Assembly: GCA_025558095.1 (NCBI GenBank)
Contig: JAIVFI010000029.1
Coordinates: 248,001-312,000 of the forward strand
Length of the DNA stretch: 64,000 nt
Direction: 5' to 3'
From: Hyaloraphidium curvatum
Lineage: Eukaryota; Monoblepharomycota; Hyaloraphidiomycetes; Hyaloraphidiales; Hyaloraphidiaceae
Made by a program: the position numbers and the translations under genes. The notes below the pieces were generated by a model that did not search any database, had not been told where the DNA came from, and was given only the letters and a program-made list of their open reading frames with translations. Below, piece by piece: positions 20,999 through 32,873 of this stretch. The first letter of the stretch is position 1. Each line of letters opens with the position of its first letter.

Positions 20999-23900
20999 AT
21001 GTCCATTCTCCTGGGCGGGTCGGACGCGTCGGAAGAGCCCCTTCTCGTCGAGTCTCGCACTATCCGGACTAGAAATGGCACCGATGCCGACCTGGAGCGC
21101 GCCCAGGTCCCTGCAGGGGACGCCGATGCCCGGACGCTACTCCTTCGGTCGATGGACCGAATCCGGAGCGACCTGTCGCCGGAGGAGAACAATGTGCCCG
21201 AAGCAGTCGATGCGGCATTGTCGGAACCCTTGGACTTTCTCATGGTGCCGGTCCGGGACCTGCGGGTGACACAGGCGGAGACCGCGTCGCGTCTGGCGGA
21301 GTCCAGGTACTTCGGCGACTTTGCCTCGCCGGCCCGCTTTCCGGAGGACTTGGTTGCCGCGCGGACAGTCTTCTTGGATAGACATCTGCCTCAGCACCTC
21401 CATTTCCTTTTGGTGGACCGCTGGGCTCTGAGGTCTGCCGCCGGCGTTTCCTCGGATGTCACTCGGCTTTTGAATGCTTACTTCGGTGGGAACCCACGGC
21501 TCTGGCACCGAAGGTCATTTGATTGATTGGTGACTTGGCGCGCCCAGTGGGCCCGTCTGCGAATCCTCATGCTTCGCTTTCCGTGCTCTCGGCTGCTCTG
21601 GTGCGAGGGGCAGTGCAGGTCCATTCGACCGTGGTTGTCACCGCGATCGAGCTCCTCTCCCAACTGATCCGAAGATTCACGGTGCTGGACTTTCTTCTTT
21701 ATGCCGAAGCACTCGGGAGCCTCGGTCAGCAAAGCATCCGCCCTTCCGGAACCGCTCCAAAAGACCAAGGAAGCAAGAGCCGCGTCGTGCAGCGGAGCCG
21801 GACGTTGTGGTCGGATTGTGTCGACTCTCTGTGTGCTATCCCCGACAGGGTTGCGGGCGCATCTTTTGGGAAGAGCTCCGACGAGAACCTCTGGCATGAG
21901 TGAGTGCGCACGCAGCACAGTTGGCCGTTCACCGCCGATCTCCCCTCGACAGGAACTTCTTCGCTCGGCTCGCCTTGGATTTGGAGCACGCCGTGCACTC
22001 GTTGTCGTTTGGGCCGCGGTCCACATCGTCGGAGGGTCTGCTTGCACTCGCGGAGCTGGTATCGAAGCTTGCGCGACTCAACCGCCTGGACACCGTCTTC
22101 GAATCCTGCTTTCCCGCGATTTGGAAGAGGGTCGTGGGAGATGGCGGGCGCGAGTACCTTGCTGCGTGGAACGCTGTGCTCGGAGACGTCCCGGAGCTGG
22201 ATCGCGTTGTGGAGGCCATCTTCCGGGCACTGGAGGTCCGCGTTCTCGCGAGAGACACCTCGGGCTCGACAGTTCGCGAGCTGGCGCAGCGATTCGTGGT
22301 TCCCATTCTCGACAACGTGCGGAGCGGCGACAGCACGTTCCAGCGGTTGCTGTGCGAGAAGTTCCTGCTGCAGCGAACGTTTTCGACGGCCGCCCTGCGA
22401 CTCATCTTTGCTGCTTGCGACGTCCGTCACTTGGAACGGGGAGACCGGGGACAAGAGCGCTCCGCACAGTGGACGGTCCCTGTTGCGGAACTTCTGCTCC
22501 GGACGTGGACGTCGCGGGACTGGATCGCAAGAGTCGGCGACCACCAGCACAAGTGTCAGTACCGTGCGTCGTTGGAAATCACCCCACACTGACGCGATCC
22601 ACCAGATGTTACGTGCGCTCTTCTTGCTTTGCTCCCGTACTTTGGCGCTCGAGGTGGCCGAAATGGTGTCCTGTTGCCTTCTTCGGCCCGATCCTGCTTC
22701 GTGTCGGGTTTCGGACAGTACCTGAGTGCAACGGAGCCGAGGATCAGAACAAGGGGCATGGTCGTCGGGGAGGAAATCAGCAAGGTCGTGGCCGCCGGCT
22801 TTCAATTGGAAGCCGCCAGCGGTCCCACAGCGCCTGACGCATGGCCGGATTCCCGGAAGATGCGATTGGACTTCGGCCTCGCGGACGAGGGAGAGGTCGC
22901 GGACCTGCGTGCGCTCGCCAGCGAAAGCTTTCCGGACGCGCCCTCTCCGACCGTATTGGACACCCTCTTTGGTGGTCTTCGACTCTCTTCTGGACCTTCA
23001 GAAGCAGCTGCTCGCGAAACTTTGCCGGGTACCAGCTTGCCCTCCAGAGCTGCAGAAGTAGCATCTGACTCCGATGACGACGACGACGGGGCGGCCGGCG
23101 ACGAATGGGACGATCTCGAGCCGTACGACTTTGATGCGGACGAGTTTCCCGGGTCGAAGCAGACCGCCCCGGAGACGAAAAGCGGCTCGTCGCAGTGGTC
23201 CAAGAGCCTGACTCCGCCATCCACGATGGCGGTGAAGGATACCAACAACGTCAAGATCATGCCGCCCGTGTACGTCAGGGAGCTGCTCGCTTACCTGCGC
23301 GCATCGTCCGAGGACGTCACCAAGCAGGAGCTGGCTCTGCAGCACGCCGTGTCGGTGATTCGTGCGATGCACGACATGGATTGGACGGATCACGGCCCCG
23401 AGCTGGCCTTGTCTCTCGTGAGGTTGGACGATTCTTACGAGCTCGACGACTTCGACAAGCTCCGCGGCACGGCCTTGCGGGAAACGGTCTCTCGCGGAGC
23501 CAAGCACGTCATCCCCGCGCTGGTTTCCGCTTTCTACGACCGAAATTTCTCTCTCTCTCAGCGGCTGCTGTTGCTGGATTGCTTGGCTTCCGCTGCACGG
23601 GACCTCAGCTCGCTCGATGACGATCCTGCCCTGGACGACCCTACCCTCGTCTCTGTATCCGCTGCGACATCCAAAAGCCTGGATGGAGTTCCGTCGGGCC
23701 GCGCGGAAAGCCTGCAGGCCTTGTCTGAACGCATCGCCGAGAACACCAGGCGGTTCTCGCGCAAGTCGGTCGTCGATCGGGCCAAGAAACCGCCGAAGCC
23801 CAACCGGTGGACCCCGCACGCGGAGGCGGCCATTCTTCCCCTCATTGGGCGCCTCGGTTCACGCTCTAACGCATGGGACCCGCTGCGAAACGGCGGCTCC

Positions 23901-24350
23901 GAGACTCCCCTGCTCCTCGATCGCCTGCTGATGTGCGCTACCGCCATGGTGTGGTGCTCGGCACATCTTTTGGCAATGAGGCGACTGTGTCGAGAGCTTT
24001 TTGACTTTGCGTGGAGCCTGCGGACACTCCCTTCGTCCGCCCGCGACGCCGATGCCGCCTCGGCAGAAATGGACCGTTCTGACGTGCCTGCGACCGTCGC
24101 CCTCGCGATCACCGTGGCTTTCTCCATGCTATCCCAGGTCTCCTTCAGCAAGAGTTCCTCACTGGCCATCTTTTACGACGCCTACACCGATCGCGAGGTG
24201 GATGCCGTCGCAGAGTGGGCGATGGACCTGCTGGACGAGGGCATAGGCGGGGAAGACCACCGAATGCGGGCCAGCACTCTGATTGCGACGATCAGAGACA
24301 TACTCGAGGCTCGTAGGGCGGAGGTCTTTGGCAGCGAAGCGTTGTACTGA
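20999..24350 (+). CDS. TELO2: Telomere length regulation protein TELO2/Tel2 (TTT complex)
   Basis: Four exons (20999..21485, 21548..21899, 21953..22554, 22606..24350) give about 1061 residues. Tel2, with Tti1 and Tti2, is an HSP90 co-chaperone that stabilises PIKK kinases (TOR, ATM, ATR, DNA-PK). The N-terminal alpha-solenoid contains LWSDCVDSLCAIPDRVA, created within exon 2. The C-terminal conserved domain starts PPVYVRELLAYLRASSED and continues through HVIPALVSAFYDRNFSLSQR-LLLLDCL; DPRIRTRGMVVGEEIS-like sequence precedes it. An acidic loop (SDSDDDDDG) marks the linker that CK2 phosphorylates in other species. The third donor is uncertain (GTCAGT at 22555 or GTGCGT at 22564). Start taken at the first ATG after the 950-bp gap. 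Confidence 0.85.
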
Positions 24351-24435
24351 TTGAGGAGAGAAATGGGTGATGACTTTGACTGATCGCAAACAACTCGACA
24401 AACCTTCGTTTTCGGTTCGGGCCGGGCCTTTCGGG

Positions 24436-27221
24436 ATGAGGAAGAAGCGGAAAATCGGCAAGCGGGCGCCGCTTCCGAAACGTTCGAAGCCTTCTAGCGG
24501 CGCTGCGGAACCGGAGGAAGATGTGGAGCTGTCTGGCGACGACCTCGAGTTCCTCGCCGAGTACGGCTCCGGTGCCGGCTTCCTGAACTCGATATCAAAG
24601 ACGGACCTGGAGAAACCGCTTCCAAAGAAGAAGCTATCGGCGCCGAGGCGAGTCCCCGAGGACTCGGACTCTGCTTCGGCTGCATCGGACGAAGAAGCTG
24701 CTTCGGAGCTCGAGAACGGCGAAAGCGATATTGCGTCGGACTCCGAAGGTGCTGCGCCGTCGAACGATGCCGTCGAAGAAAACAAGATATCTGCCAGTGT
24801 GGTGTCGTCGGAAGATGACGAGGTTCCCGAGCCGCGGAAGCGCCGCAAGGCTCCCCCGGACGACGATCAAGAGCGCGACTTTGAAAAGCTGCCTCGCGCC
24901 GCGTTTCGGCCAAAGAACCTTTCGAATAGGCTGCCGATTAAGCTGGCCGACGGTTCCATTGCGTATCAAAACGAACCGGTGCCGGTGGAGCAGATCCCGT
25001 CGGCCACTGTCGAAGAGCCATCGGAAACGGACAGCGAGCCTGGCGGTGCGACAGCAGACATCGGAGCTGCGTCAATCGACGTGGAAGGTGCCGACAGTGA
25101 CGAGGATGTCGACGATCCCGAGGTAGCATTCGCGACGAAGAAGGAAAAGCTCGCTCGCCTTGCCTCTGGGATCCTGGAGGATCCGGAGGGCAAGGTGGCC
25201 TCGCTCAAGGCCCTGCTTTCGCTCACATCCTCGCCGGATGGCCGGATCAAGAGGCTTGGGATGCTCACGCAGCTTGCCGTTTATCGGGATATTGTGCCTG
25301 GGTACCGGATCCGACCCCGAACGGAAGCCGAAAAGCAGATCAAGCTGAGCAAGGAGGTCAAGAAGCGGCAGAACTTTGAGGAGTCTATCGTGTCGTCCTA
25401 CCAGTCGTATGTCCAGCTGCTCGAGAAGACCGCCAAAGGTATGTTGCGATCGCCCTACGAGATGGGCAGCTGCAACGGAGACAAGATGAGACACAGGGAG
25501 AATGACGCGGCGAATGCCTCAACTCCCCTAGGGGGATGGCACGCCGGACTGATTTCATTCAAATTGTTCCTTCTGATCTCTCGGCATCGATTTGTGTTGC
25601 AGGGACGAAGTGCGCGGGAATAGTTGCTAACGCGGACCGCCCGCCACAGCCTTCTGTTCCCTGACTCGGCAAGACATCTCACAGCTGAACCCCAACACTT
25701 TGGCCGACTTGAAGGAATCCGCCGTGGTGGCGGTGCGATGCCAGACTGCGCTCCTCATTTCTCTGCCGCACTTTAATTACCGTTCGGAGCTCCTTCATTC
25801 CGTCGTTGCCCGCATGGCCAGGGAGGACGGGACTTCAATTGGTGCCTCTTCTTGCGCCGCGATAGTGCAGCTGTTCGAGAATGACGTGTCTGGGGAAGTG
25901 TCGCTAGAGGCGGTGAAGGCCATCGCAAAGATGGTCAAGGAACGGCACTTCCGTGTGGGCAGGCGGGTTTTGGACACCTTTCTGCACCTGAAGCTGGACG
26001 CGGCGCGCCGAAAGGGCGAAAAGGACGATTCGGTGGCCGAAAAGAAGCCGGCGTCCAAGCCGAAGGTGCATGTTTCCAAGTTCCAGCGCAAGATGGCGAA
26101 GCAGCAGAAGGAGGTTGAGCGCACTCTGAAGGAGGCGGAAGCAGAGGTCAGCATGGAAGAGAAAGCAAAGCAGCAGACGGAAACCCTTAAGCACGTTTTC
26201 CTGGCGTACTTTCGAGTGCTGCGGGCGTGCCGAGATCGCAAAATCGCCTTCTGGACAGATACTTTGGGGATGGATTTGGTGCTTTCTACCCTCGACGGGC
26301 TTTCCCGATACACCCACATGATCGACGTGGACTTTTTCACCGATCTGCTCGGCACGCTTAAGGACATGGCGGCCCGGGCGACGGAGATTCTGCGGAGTGG
26401 GGACCAGGAAGTGACGCAGACGGCCAATCAACGACGAGCGGCGCTGCTGGTGTCGATTCGAGCCTGCGTGGCCGCGATCCAGATCCTCGGCGGGCAGGGT
26501 GAGGCACTCAACATTGATCTCAAGGACTTTGCCGACACCCTGTACGGTGCGATTTGCGACGTTTGCTTCGTCTCGAGACGTGGCGATGGTTCCGGGGGGA
26601 ATCAGGACGATCCGCTCGTGCTGCTTCTGCGGGGACTGGAGCTATTCCTCTTGAAGCGCAAGGAGCCGGCTCTCGACCGCGTCGCTGCGTTCGGAAAGCG
26701 TGTGCTGACGGCATCGCTTCAACTTGACGAGCAAGGTGCTGCCGCTTGCCTAGCTTTTGTGCGCTCGTTGCTGGTGGTGAGTGACATCCTTCTTTCCGCG
26801 GCGCAGCGTCTAACAGGCGACTTTTCAGAGATACCCTAAGCTGGCCAGCATGATGGAGCCGGACGACAAAGTGGCAGGCCAGGGGGTATATTTGCCCGAG
26901 ATTCCCGACCCCGACATTGCACACGGTCTGTCATCGACCTTTTGGGAGCTCGCGCTGCATCACAAGAGCTTCCACCCGGCCGTCGGCGCCCCTGTGGCCG
27001 CTGTTTCGGACGCCGTAAGCAGCCACAAGGCTAAGTCCGGGCCGGCCGCCTGGGCGTCGGACCCCAGTTCGTTCTTGACGAAGCCCCTTCATTCCGATAC
27101 CGGAAGCTTCGACCCCCCTGCCTTCCCGAAGCAAAGGTGGCGCGAGGCAGGACCCGTGACGGCCGGAACCCTGGACGATAGTGCCTTTGTTCGCAGTCTC
27201 GAGGTGTTGCTCGCCCAGTAG
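24436..27221 (+). CDS. NOC3: Nucleolar complex protein 3 (NOC3)
   Basis: Exons 24436..25438, 25650..26776 and 26829..27221; 840 residues. NOC3 with NOC2 escorts pre-60S particles to the nucleoplasm and in yeast also helps load MCM. A basic start (MRKKRKIGKRAPLPKRSK) and an acidic region precede the NOC3 N domain (EKLARLASGILEDPEGK, then DIVPGYRIRPRTEAEK). The CBP domain follows with ESAVVAVRCQTALLISLPHFNYR. The C-terminal LLVRYPKLASMMEPD-x(5)-GVYLPEIPDPD is formed by the second splice. The first intron (211 nt) is about four times the local norm and has a GCTAAC branch site 25 nt before its acceptor. The gene begins only 85 bp after TELO2 on the same strand. Confidence 0.92.
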
Positions 27222-27245
27222 ATGGCCAATCCCGCAAGCATCCGT

Positions 27246-27446
27246 CTAGACTTTGCTAGCATTGGCCGGCTCCTCGGCTTCGGGCTCGTCGTCCGCCGCG
27301 TCCTCCAAAGGGACGAAGCTCGCCGCGCTCTTTGAGCCGCTGACGTGACGCCGGAAGCCGCGCTTCTTCTTGCCGCAAAAGAAATATGCTCCCGCGAGAA
27401 TGGCGACGACAATCAACGCGATTACGGCGTAGGCCCCCGTGCTCAT
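27246..27446 (-). CDS. Small single-pass membrane protein, 66 aa, unknown
   Basis: A 66-residue open frame: six residues, then a hydrophobic helix (YAVIALIVVAILAGAYFF), then a basic cluster CGKKKRGFRRH, then a Ser/Ala-rich and acidic tail. Positive residues after the helix predict a cytosolic C-terminus. It has no recognised family. The frame extends upstream to 27689 but that part looks like untranslated DNA. It is convergent with NOC3 (24 bp between stops) and divergent from the Thg1-like gene. Coding status rests on the well-formed helix and charge pattern only. Confidence 0.5.
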   Translation of the reverse strand: MSTGAYAVIALIVVAILAGAYFFCGKKKRGFRRHVSGSKSAASFVPLEDAADDEPEAEEPANASKV

Positions 27447-27777
27447 TGTCCGATTCAAGAAGGGGAGTGAGATGGGTCCGGAGCTCGTGTCGGGGAATAG
27501 AGGGGTGTAGAGACACCACGCTTCCCGAACACAAAAACTGAGGCAAAAGGGCGCGTCTGCGTCCTCTCGAACGCCTCCGACCTGAGCTAGAGGCCGGTGG
27601 CAAGGGGGGGTTCGTGCGCACGTGGCCAACGGCAAAACGATCGTCAACACAGGGTGGAGACGCTCTGTGGAGACGCTGGCGGGAATCACGCGTCACCTCT
27701 CAACTCGAGGGCTTGCAGAGCTCCGAAAACGCACGTCCGGGACCTCTTTTGCGCTTCCGTTGCGCGGATTCGGCAAT
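27447..27777. other. Divergent region between the small membrane protein and the Thg1-like gene
   Basis: 331 bp with no independent gene seen. It contains an in-frame ATG at 27622 that could extend the Thg1-like protein by 52 Arg/Ser/Thr-rich residues resembling a mitochondrial presequence; otherwise it is promoter and 5'-UTR. Confidence 0.4.
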
Positions 27778-28985
27778 ATGGCCGAAACCCCGGACGGCCT
27801 CTACGGCATGCCGCCGTCTGCATTCGAGGCTCTGAACTCCATGTACGCCGACAACCTGGCCGACAAGTGAGGAAACTATTCGATGCTCGATTCGCCTTGC
27901 TCAGTCCCGTTCCCAGGCTTAAGCCATTGGAAAGCTCCGTGGACGCTGCGGTGCCTCCCACGCAGCCCTTTGTGATCCGTCTCGACGGTGTAGCTTTCTC
28001 TACCTTCACCAAAGGACTGCCGCGGCCATTCGACCCGAGGCTGACCGAAGCCATGGTCTCCACGACTGTCGATCTGCTGACAAAGTTCAGCGCCACGCTT
28101 GCGTACACTCAGAGCGACGAAATCAGCCTCGTCTTTCCGGCACAGATGGGGCCGTTCACGCCGTCTGACCTGCAGCAACGGGACGAGATGAAGGCAAAGG
28201 GTCGTCGTGGCGTCAAGCGCAAGGCCGCGGGCGACGACGGCAAGGAAGAGGAGGGAGCGATGGAGACTGACTCTGCGACAGCCGCGGGTCCCGGGGATTT
28301 GGCCGCGGATGCAGGTGCAGCCAATGGATCCACAGCACCTGGTGGGGAGCAGCAGACAAAGCGAGTTGAAGTGCAGCGGACCCACCCCTACAACGGACGG
28401 GTCCAAAAGCTTGCGAGCTGCACCGCTTCGTACGCTTCGGCCAGGTTGAACTACTATCTGCAGAAGAAGGACTGGTCGCATTTGGATCCTGCATCGCAGG
28501 CGCGGATGGTTTCCGCGACGGCCTACTTTGACGGTCGCGTCGTTCCCTGCCCGACGCCTTCGGACTGCGCCGACTGCATATTTTGGAGGTCCAACTTCGA
28601 CGGCTTCCGTAATGCCATTGGCCAGGTCGCCCGGGCGTACCTGTCGAACATTCCGCGGTCCACCGCCGGACAGAAGGACGCTCAGACGAAGCTGCACGGC
28701 CGGGGATCTCGGGAGATGCTCGGACTGCTCTGGAACCAGGCCAAGCTGCGCGTGTTTGGGGAAGGAGCCGTCGTACCGCCCCGGTTCTTGTTCGGCACGT
28801 GGATCAAGAAGGAGAGGTACGAACTGCAAGGGTGCGTGAACCCCAAGACGGGGAAACCTGTCGAAGGACCGGTCTGGAGAACGCGCGTCCGGATTGGCAG
28901 CTTCAACTGGGCCGATTGGAGCGAGCAGGAAAGGGCCGAGTTTGCGATGTGTGAGTGCTTCAGATGTCCGCTGTGTGCCGTTTAG
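27778..28985 (+). CDS. Thg1-like 3'-5' nucleotidyltransferase (tRNA-His guanylyltransferase family)
   Basis: Exons 27778..27866 and 27917..28985 (50-nt intron) encode about 385 residues. Thg1 enzymes add nucleotides in the 3'-5' direction; true Thg1 adds G-1 to tRNA-His, while Thg1-like proteins repair tRNA 5' ends. Palm-domain motifs are visible: FVIRLDGVAFSTFTKG (metal-binding Asp), TQSDEISLVF (second acidic cluster), NGRVQKLASCTASYASARLN, then DCIFWRSNFDGFRNAIGQ and TKLHGRGSREMLGLLW. An acidic low-complexity insert of about 80 residues lies after the DEISLVF motif. The C-terminus is uncertain: a GTGAGT donor at about 28951 and a TAG acceptor 35 nt later would give a different tail. The start at 27622 is an alternative. 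Confidence 0.8.
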
Positions 28986-29111
28986 ATGACGTCGATCGCA
29001 GCGAAGTTCTGGCCCGGCGGTCCCCGTGCACCTCCAAGGGATCCTTTGGAGGGTTCGGACGTCGAAGCGGACGCTGTTGCAGCCGATTGACAAATGCATA
29101 TATTCGGCCTT

Positions 29112-30941
29112 TCAGGGGGTGAAGCTCATGTATCGTAGCAAGTCAATCTTGGTGACGACGTGCACCACGCGATCGCCCTCTGTCATGACCATTCCGCTCG
29201 AGTGCTTCTCGAAGAAGGACTCCAGCGTCTCTAGCCGTGTCTCTGGCGTGATATCCACGAAAGCGTTGCCCGACCTCTGGAACCGGAACATCACGGAACC
29301 AGCTTTGTCATCTAGGCCGGCCAGCTTGCGCTGGACCTTCGAGAGAATGTTGCCTGGCGGATGGGATGCTCAGATCGGCAGCCAGGCGATCTAGCGAAAG
29401 CAACGTACCAAGTGTGATGAGTCCCACGACCTTGCCGCTGTCCTTGACCACAGGCAGCTGGTCGAAGCCCCCCTTCTCGCATATCGAGACGCACTCCCGC
29501 AGAGGCGTCGATTCCGTGACGGTGACGGCCTGAGGCAGACCCAGATCTTTGACCTTGGCCTCCGACCACGGCACGACAGTCTTGACCGGAGATGCCTGCG
29601 GCACGCTCCCTCGGCGCACCACTGGCGTGTCCATGAAACCGTTCGCCATCATCCATTCGTCGCTGAGGAGCGTGCATCAGCACAATGCCGCTTCGCTCGA
29701 CGGCGGACGAACCTCAGGAACTTTGTCATGTAGTTGCGCACCGAGTCTGGGAGAAGAACCACGCAAACCTGATCCTCAGAGAGCGATTTCGCTGTCCGCA
29801 GAGCGCCAACCATAGCCGTCCCGGAAGATCCACCTCAGGTGGGTAACAGTCAACCTCACCAACGTGGGCTTGCAAACGGCGAGCACACGTACCGACCAAC
29901 AGGCCTTCTTCACGGATCAGGCGCCGCGCCATCACGAAAGCCTCTTTGTCATCCGTCTTGACCCACTCGTCGACCCACTGCCGCTCGAGCACGTCTGGAA
30001 CAAAGTCGTATCCGATACCCTCGATCTTGTAGCTGTGTATGCCCTCCTTGTTCAGCGACTCCGGCAGCGCGAGGATAGAGCCGTTGGGATCCACGCCGAC
30101 GATCTTGACGTTCGGGATCTTCTCCTTGAGCTTCTTTCCGACGCCGGCAATGGTGCCACCGGTGCCGGCGCCGGCGACAAACATGTCCACCTTTCCGCCC
30201 GTGGCTTTCAAAATCTCCTCGGCCGTCCCATCATAGTGCGCAAGCGGGTTGTAGATATTGCTGTACTGGTCCGCTGGCGAGCAAATCGGGCTTCAGACGA
30301 TGACGAACTGCGAGCACACGCATCTCACGGATCCACGAGTCGGGTATTTCCTTGTTGAGGCGGCGCGCGACCCCGATATGGCTCTCGGGAGCATCCCAAG
30401 CTGCTTCGGTAGGCGTCCGGATGATTTCCGCACCGAGGCCCTTCAGCACATCGACCTTCTCCTTGGACATCTTCTCAGGAAGAGTAATGATGGTTCTGTA
30501 GCCCTTTACTGCGCCGGCGAGGGCCAGGCCGATGCCTTCGGGTGGTAGAGATGCCGGTAAGTAAAGTGAAGAAAGTGGGACCCGTCGCAGGCACCTGTGT
30601 TGCCCGAGGTGGGCTCGATGAGAGTGGTGACTCCCGGCTTGATCTTTCCGGCCTTCTCCGCCTCCTCCACCATGCGCCTGCCTATACGGTCCTTGACGCT
30701 TCCCCCCGCATTCATGAACTCGCACTTGACGTCTGGGGCAAAGGTCCGTCAGTCCTGGTGGAGGGAGGACCCCGCAGGAGGCCTCTAGACACCAACAGAC
30801 TTGGCATTTTATGCCTTCAGACTGAGGAATCCTGTTCAGGCGCACCAGAGGCGTGCCGCCAATGGCCTCCAGGATGGTGTCCAGGACGCGCCCCGTCCTT
30901 GGGCAGGCCGATGCCTCGGAATGCGCCCCGTTTGTCGCCAT
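29112..30941 (-). CDS. CBS: Cystathionine beta-synthase
   Basis: Seven exons (30941..30797, 30732..30595, 30535..30329, 30273..29893, 29833..29713, 29662..29409, 29353..29112) give 495 residues, close to yeast Cys4. CBS condenses serine and homocysteine to cystathionine using PLP. The first splice makes CQVYVKCEF followed by [11 protein letters not shown] with the PLP lysine. Later motifs are [47 protein letters not shown] (phosphate loop), EGIGYDFVP and GGSSGTAM. The C-terminal pair of CBS (Bateman) domains starts at [14 protein letters not shown]. The short N-terminus lacks the animal haem-binding module, as in fungi. All junctions restore family sequence. Confidence 0.95.
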
Positions 30942-31307
30942 TTGGCGCTAGCAGGCTCCCAAATGCGACCTCTGATTCAGATGAATGTAACGGGCGCTCC
31001 CCTCCCTCTTGGTGTGGCGGGCCGGTCGCGGAGTCTCCGCGCGGTAGGTCTGCCCTGCAGTCGTCACACCTGAACGCGCACATCCCACGCCGCCGTTAAC
31101 GGCCCGTGTTGCGAGAAGCACTTCGCTTAGCAGCACCTCGGAGCCCGTGGTGGCTCGTGCCACGGAGGGAACGGCGCGGGGTATCTCCCATCCGTGCCTA
31201 GTCGTTCTCGAACCGCGAAGCTGCGCATCGGCCACTACCGACCGTGCAACCTGCTCGTCGGCACTCTATTGTCGTTGCTCTGCCACGATTCGTCATAATC
31301 TGGGAAA
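30942..31307. other. Divergent promoter region CBS/PP6, 366 bp
   Basis: No gene recognised. GC-rich with a few short palindromes; the stretch just before 31308 is AT-richer. No tRNA could be folded by eye. Confidence 0.45.
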
Positions 31308-32598
31308 ATGAGCGGCAACCTGGACCAGTGGCTCGCGACCATCCGGAAGGGCCAGTACCTTCCCGAGCAGGACATGAAGCGCCTGTGTGAAATGGTCAAG
31401 GCGGGTGTCCTGAAGCCAACGGCAGCACTGCGCGGCTCCTAATACGTTCGCGCCGCGATTCGTTCCTTGTCCGCCCTCGGACCACGTTGTCAACACCGGC
31501 ATTGCGGACAACAGGAGATCCTCATCGAGGAATCGAACGTGCATTACGTGTACTCGCCCGTCACTGTCTGCGGCGATGTCCACGGGCAGTTCCACGACGT
31601 CGTTGAGCTCTTCCGGGTCGGGGGTGAGGTGCCGGACACCAGCTACATCTTCATGGTAAGTCGGCTGCTTGGCAAGTAGGATGAGATGCTGACGTACGTG
31701 GTCGCCGCGTCTAGGGAGACTTCGTCGATCGCGGGTACTACAGCTTGGAGACCTTGACTCTTCTCATGGTCTTGAAGGCCCGGTATCCGGACAAGATGAC
31801 GCTGTTGCGTGGTAACCACGAGAGCAGGCAGATCACCCAGGTCTATGGCTTCTACGGTAAGCTTTCGAAAGCCGGATGTCCTTTCAAGCGTGACGGACGG
31901 ATGGTCCACCGCAGATGAGTGCCAGAACAAGTACGGCAACGCAAATGTCTGGAAGTACTGCTGCTCGGTTTTCGACTACCTGGCTCTCGCCGCGGTACGT
32001 GCGGGCGACGGTTGCGCTTTGTTGCAGGCCCTCAATGCCGCGCGTGTTCGCAGGTGATCGACGGCAAGATCTTGTGCGTCCACGGAGGCCTGTCTCCCGA
32101 CGTCCGCACACTGGATCAGGTCCGTACCATCCAGAGATGCCAGGAGATTCCGCACGACGGGGCTTTCTGCGACCTCATGTGGTCGGATCCCGAGGACATC
32201 GAGAGTGGAACCTGGGCCACGAGTCCGAGGGGTGCCGGTTGGCTGTTCGGCAACAAAGTCACTTCTGAGGTCGGTGTTCGCGGCAAGAGGCCGAGACAGT
32301 TCGAAATCTTACCTCTTCTGCCGCCCGCGTTCAGTTCAATCATGTGAACGATCTAAAGCTCATTGCTCGGGCGCACCAGCTGGTCCAAGAAGGGTTCAAG
32401 TTCATGTTCGATGAGTCGAACTTGGTCACTGTGTGGTCTGCGCCGAACTACTGCTATCGCTGCGGGAACGTTGCCAGTATCTTGCGGGTCGAGGAAGATC
32501 TCGAGATAAAGGATTCCAGCTTCCGCATCTTCTCTGCGGTGCCTGACAACGATCGTGCCCTGCCGCCACAGCGGGCATCGACGGCCTATTTTCTGTAA
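31308..32598 (+). CDS. PPP6C: Serine/threonine phosphatase PP6 catalytic subunit (Sit4/Ppe1 type)
   Basis: Six exons (31308..31400, 31515..31655, 31715..31856, 31915..31994, 32054..32269, 32335..32598) give 311 residues, the usual PP6 length. Metal-binding motifs are [19 protein letters not shown] and [36 protein letters not shown] and the C-terminal TAYFL favour PP6 over PP4 or PP2A. The first intron appears to use a GC donor (AAG before GCGGGT): only this phase gives the family sequence [14 protein letters not shown]. Neighbouring GT sites shift the frame, delete two conserved residues, or insert extra residues. The gene is convergent with the LKB1-like kinase, itself a signalling gene. Confidence 0.93.
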
Positions 32599-32873
32599 AT
32601 GGCGATCCACGTCTCTCTGGCACGGTGCACGCGGCGGTCCTTGTTTGTATATGCTCTGTCTACGGTGTAAAGAAGGAAATGAAGTTGTTGATTCCATGCG
32701 TCACACTTTCTTTGCGCCGGTGGGAACGAAGTTCTCTGCAAACAGAGCGTCCAGGTACTTTGTCATTGGGGTGATTATTGTTGTCGTGTTGGAAGGGTCG
32801 GCGAGGGGAACGACGGATTCACCGGCAGACAGAGTGGAAGCTCGGCGGATGAGCGCTCTCATTTGGCTTTCGT

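Noticed and set aside
25439-25649. C/D snoRNA in the NOC3 intron
   Set aside because: Two CTGA boxes but no convincing RTGATGA partner or terminal stem; kept only as a question.
28951-28985. 35-nt terminal intron in the Thg1-like gene
   Set aside because: GTGAGT...TTTAG is tempting, but the intron would be too short and the resulting tail is not a recognised Thg1 ending; noted only as an alternative.
30942-31307. Possible tRNA between CBS and PP6
   Set aside because: A GGTTCGAGAAC string on the minus strand resembles a T-loop but lacks a matching T-stem, D-loop and acceptor pairing.
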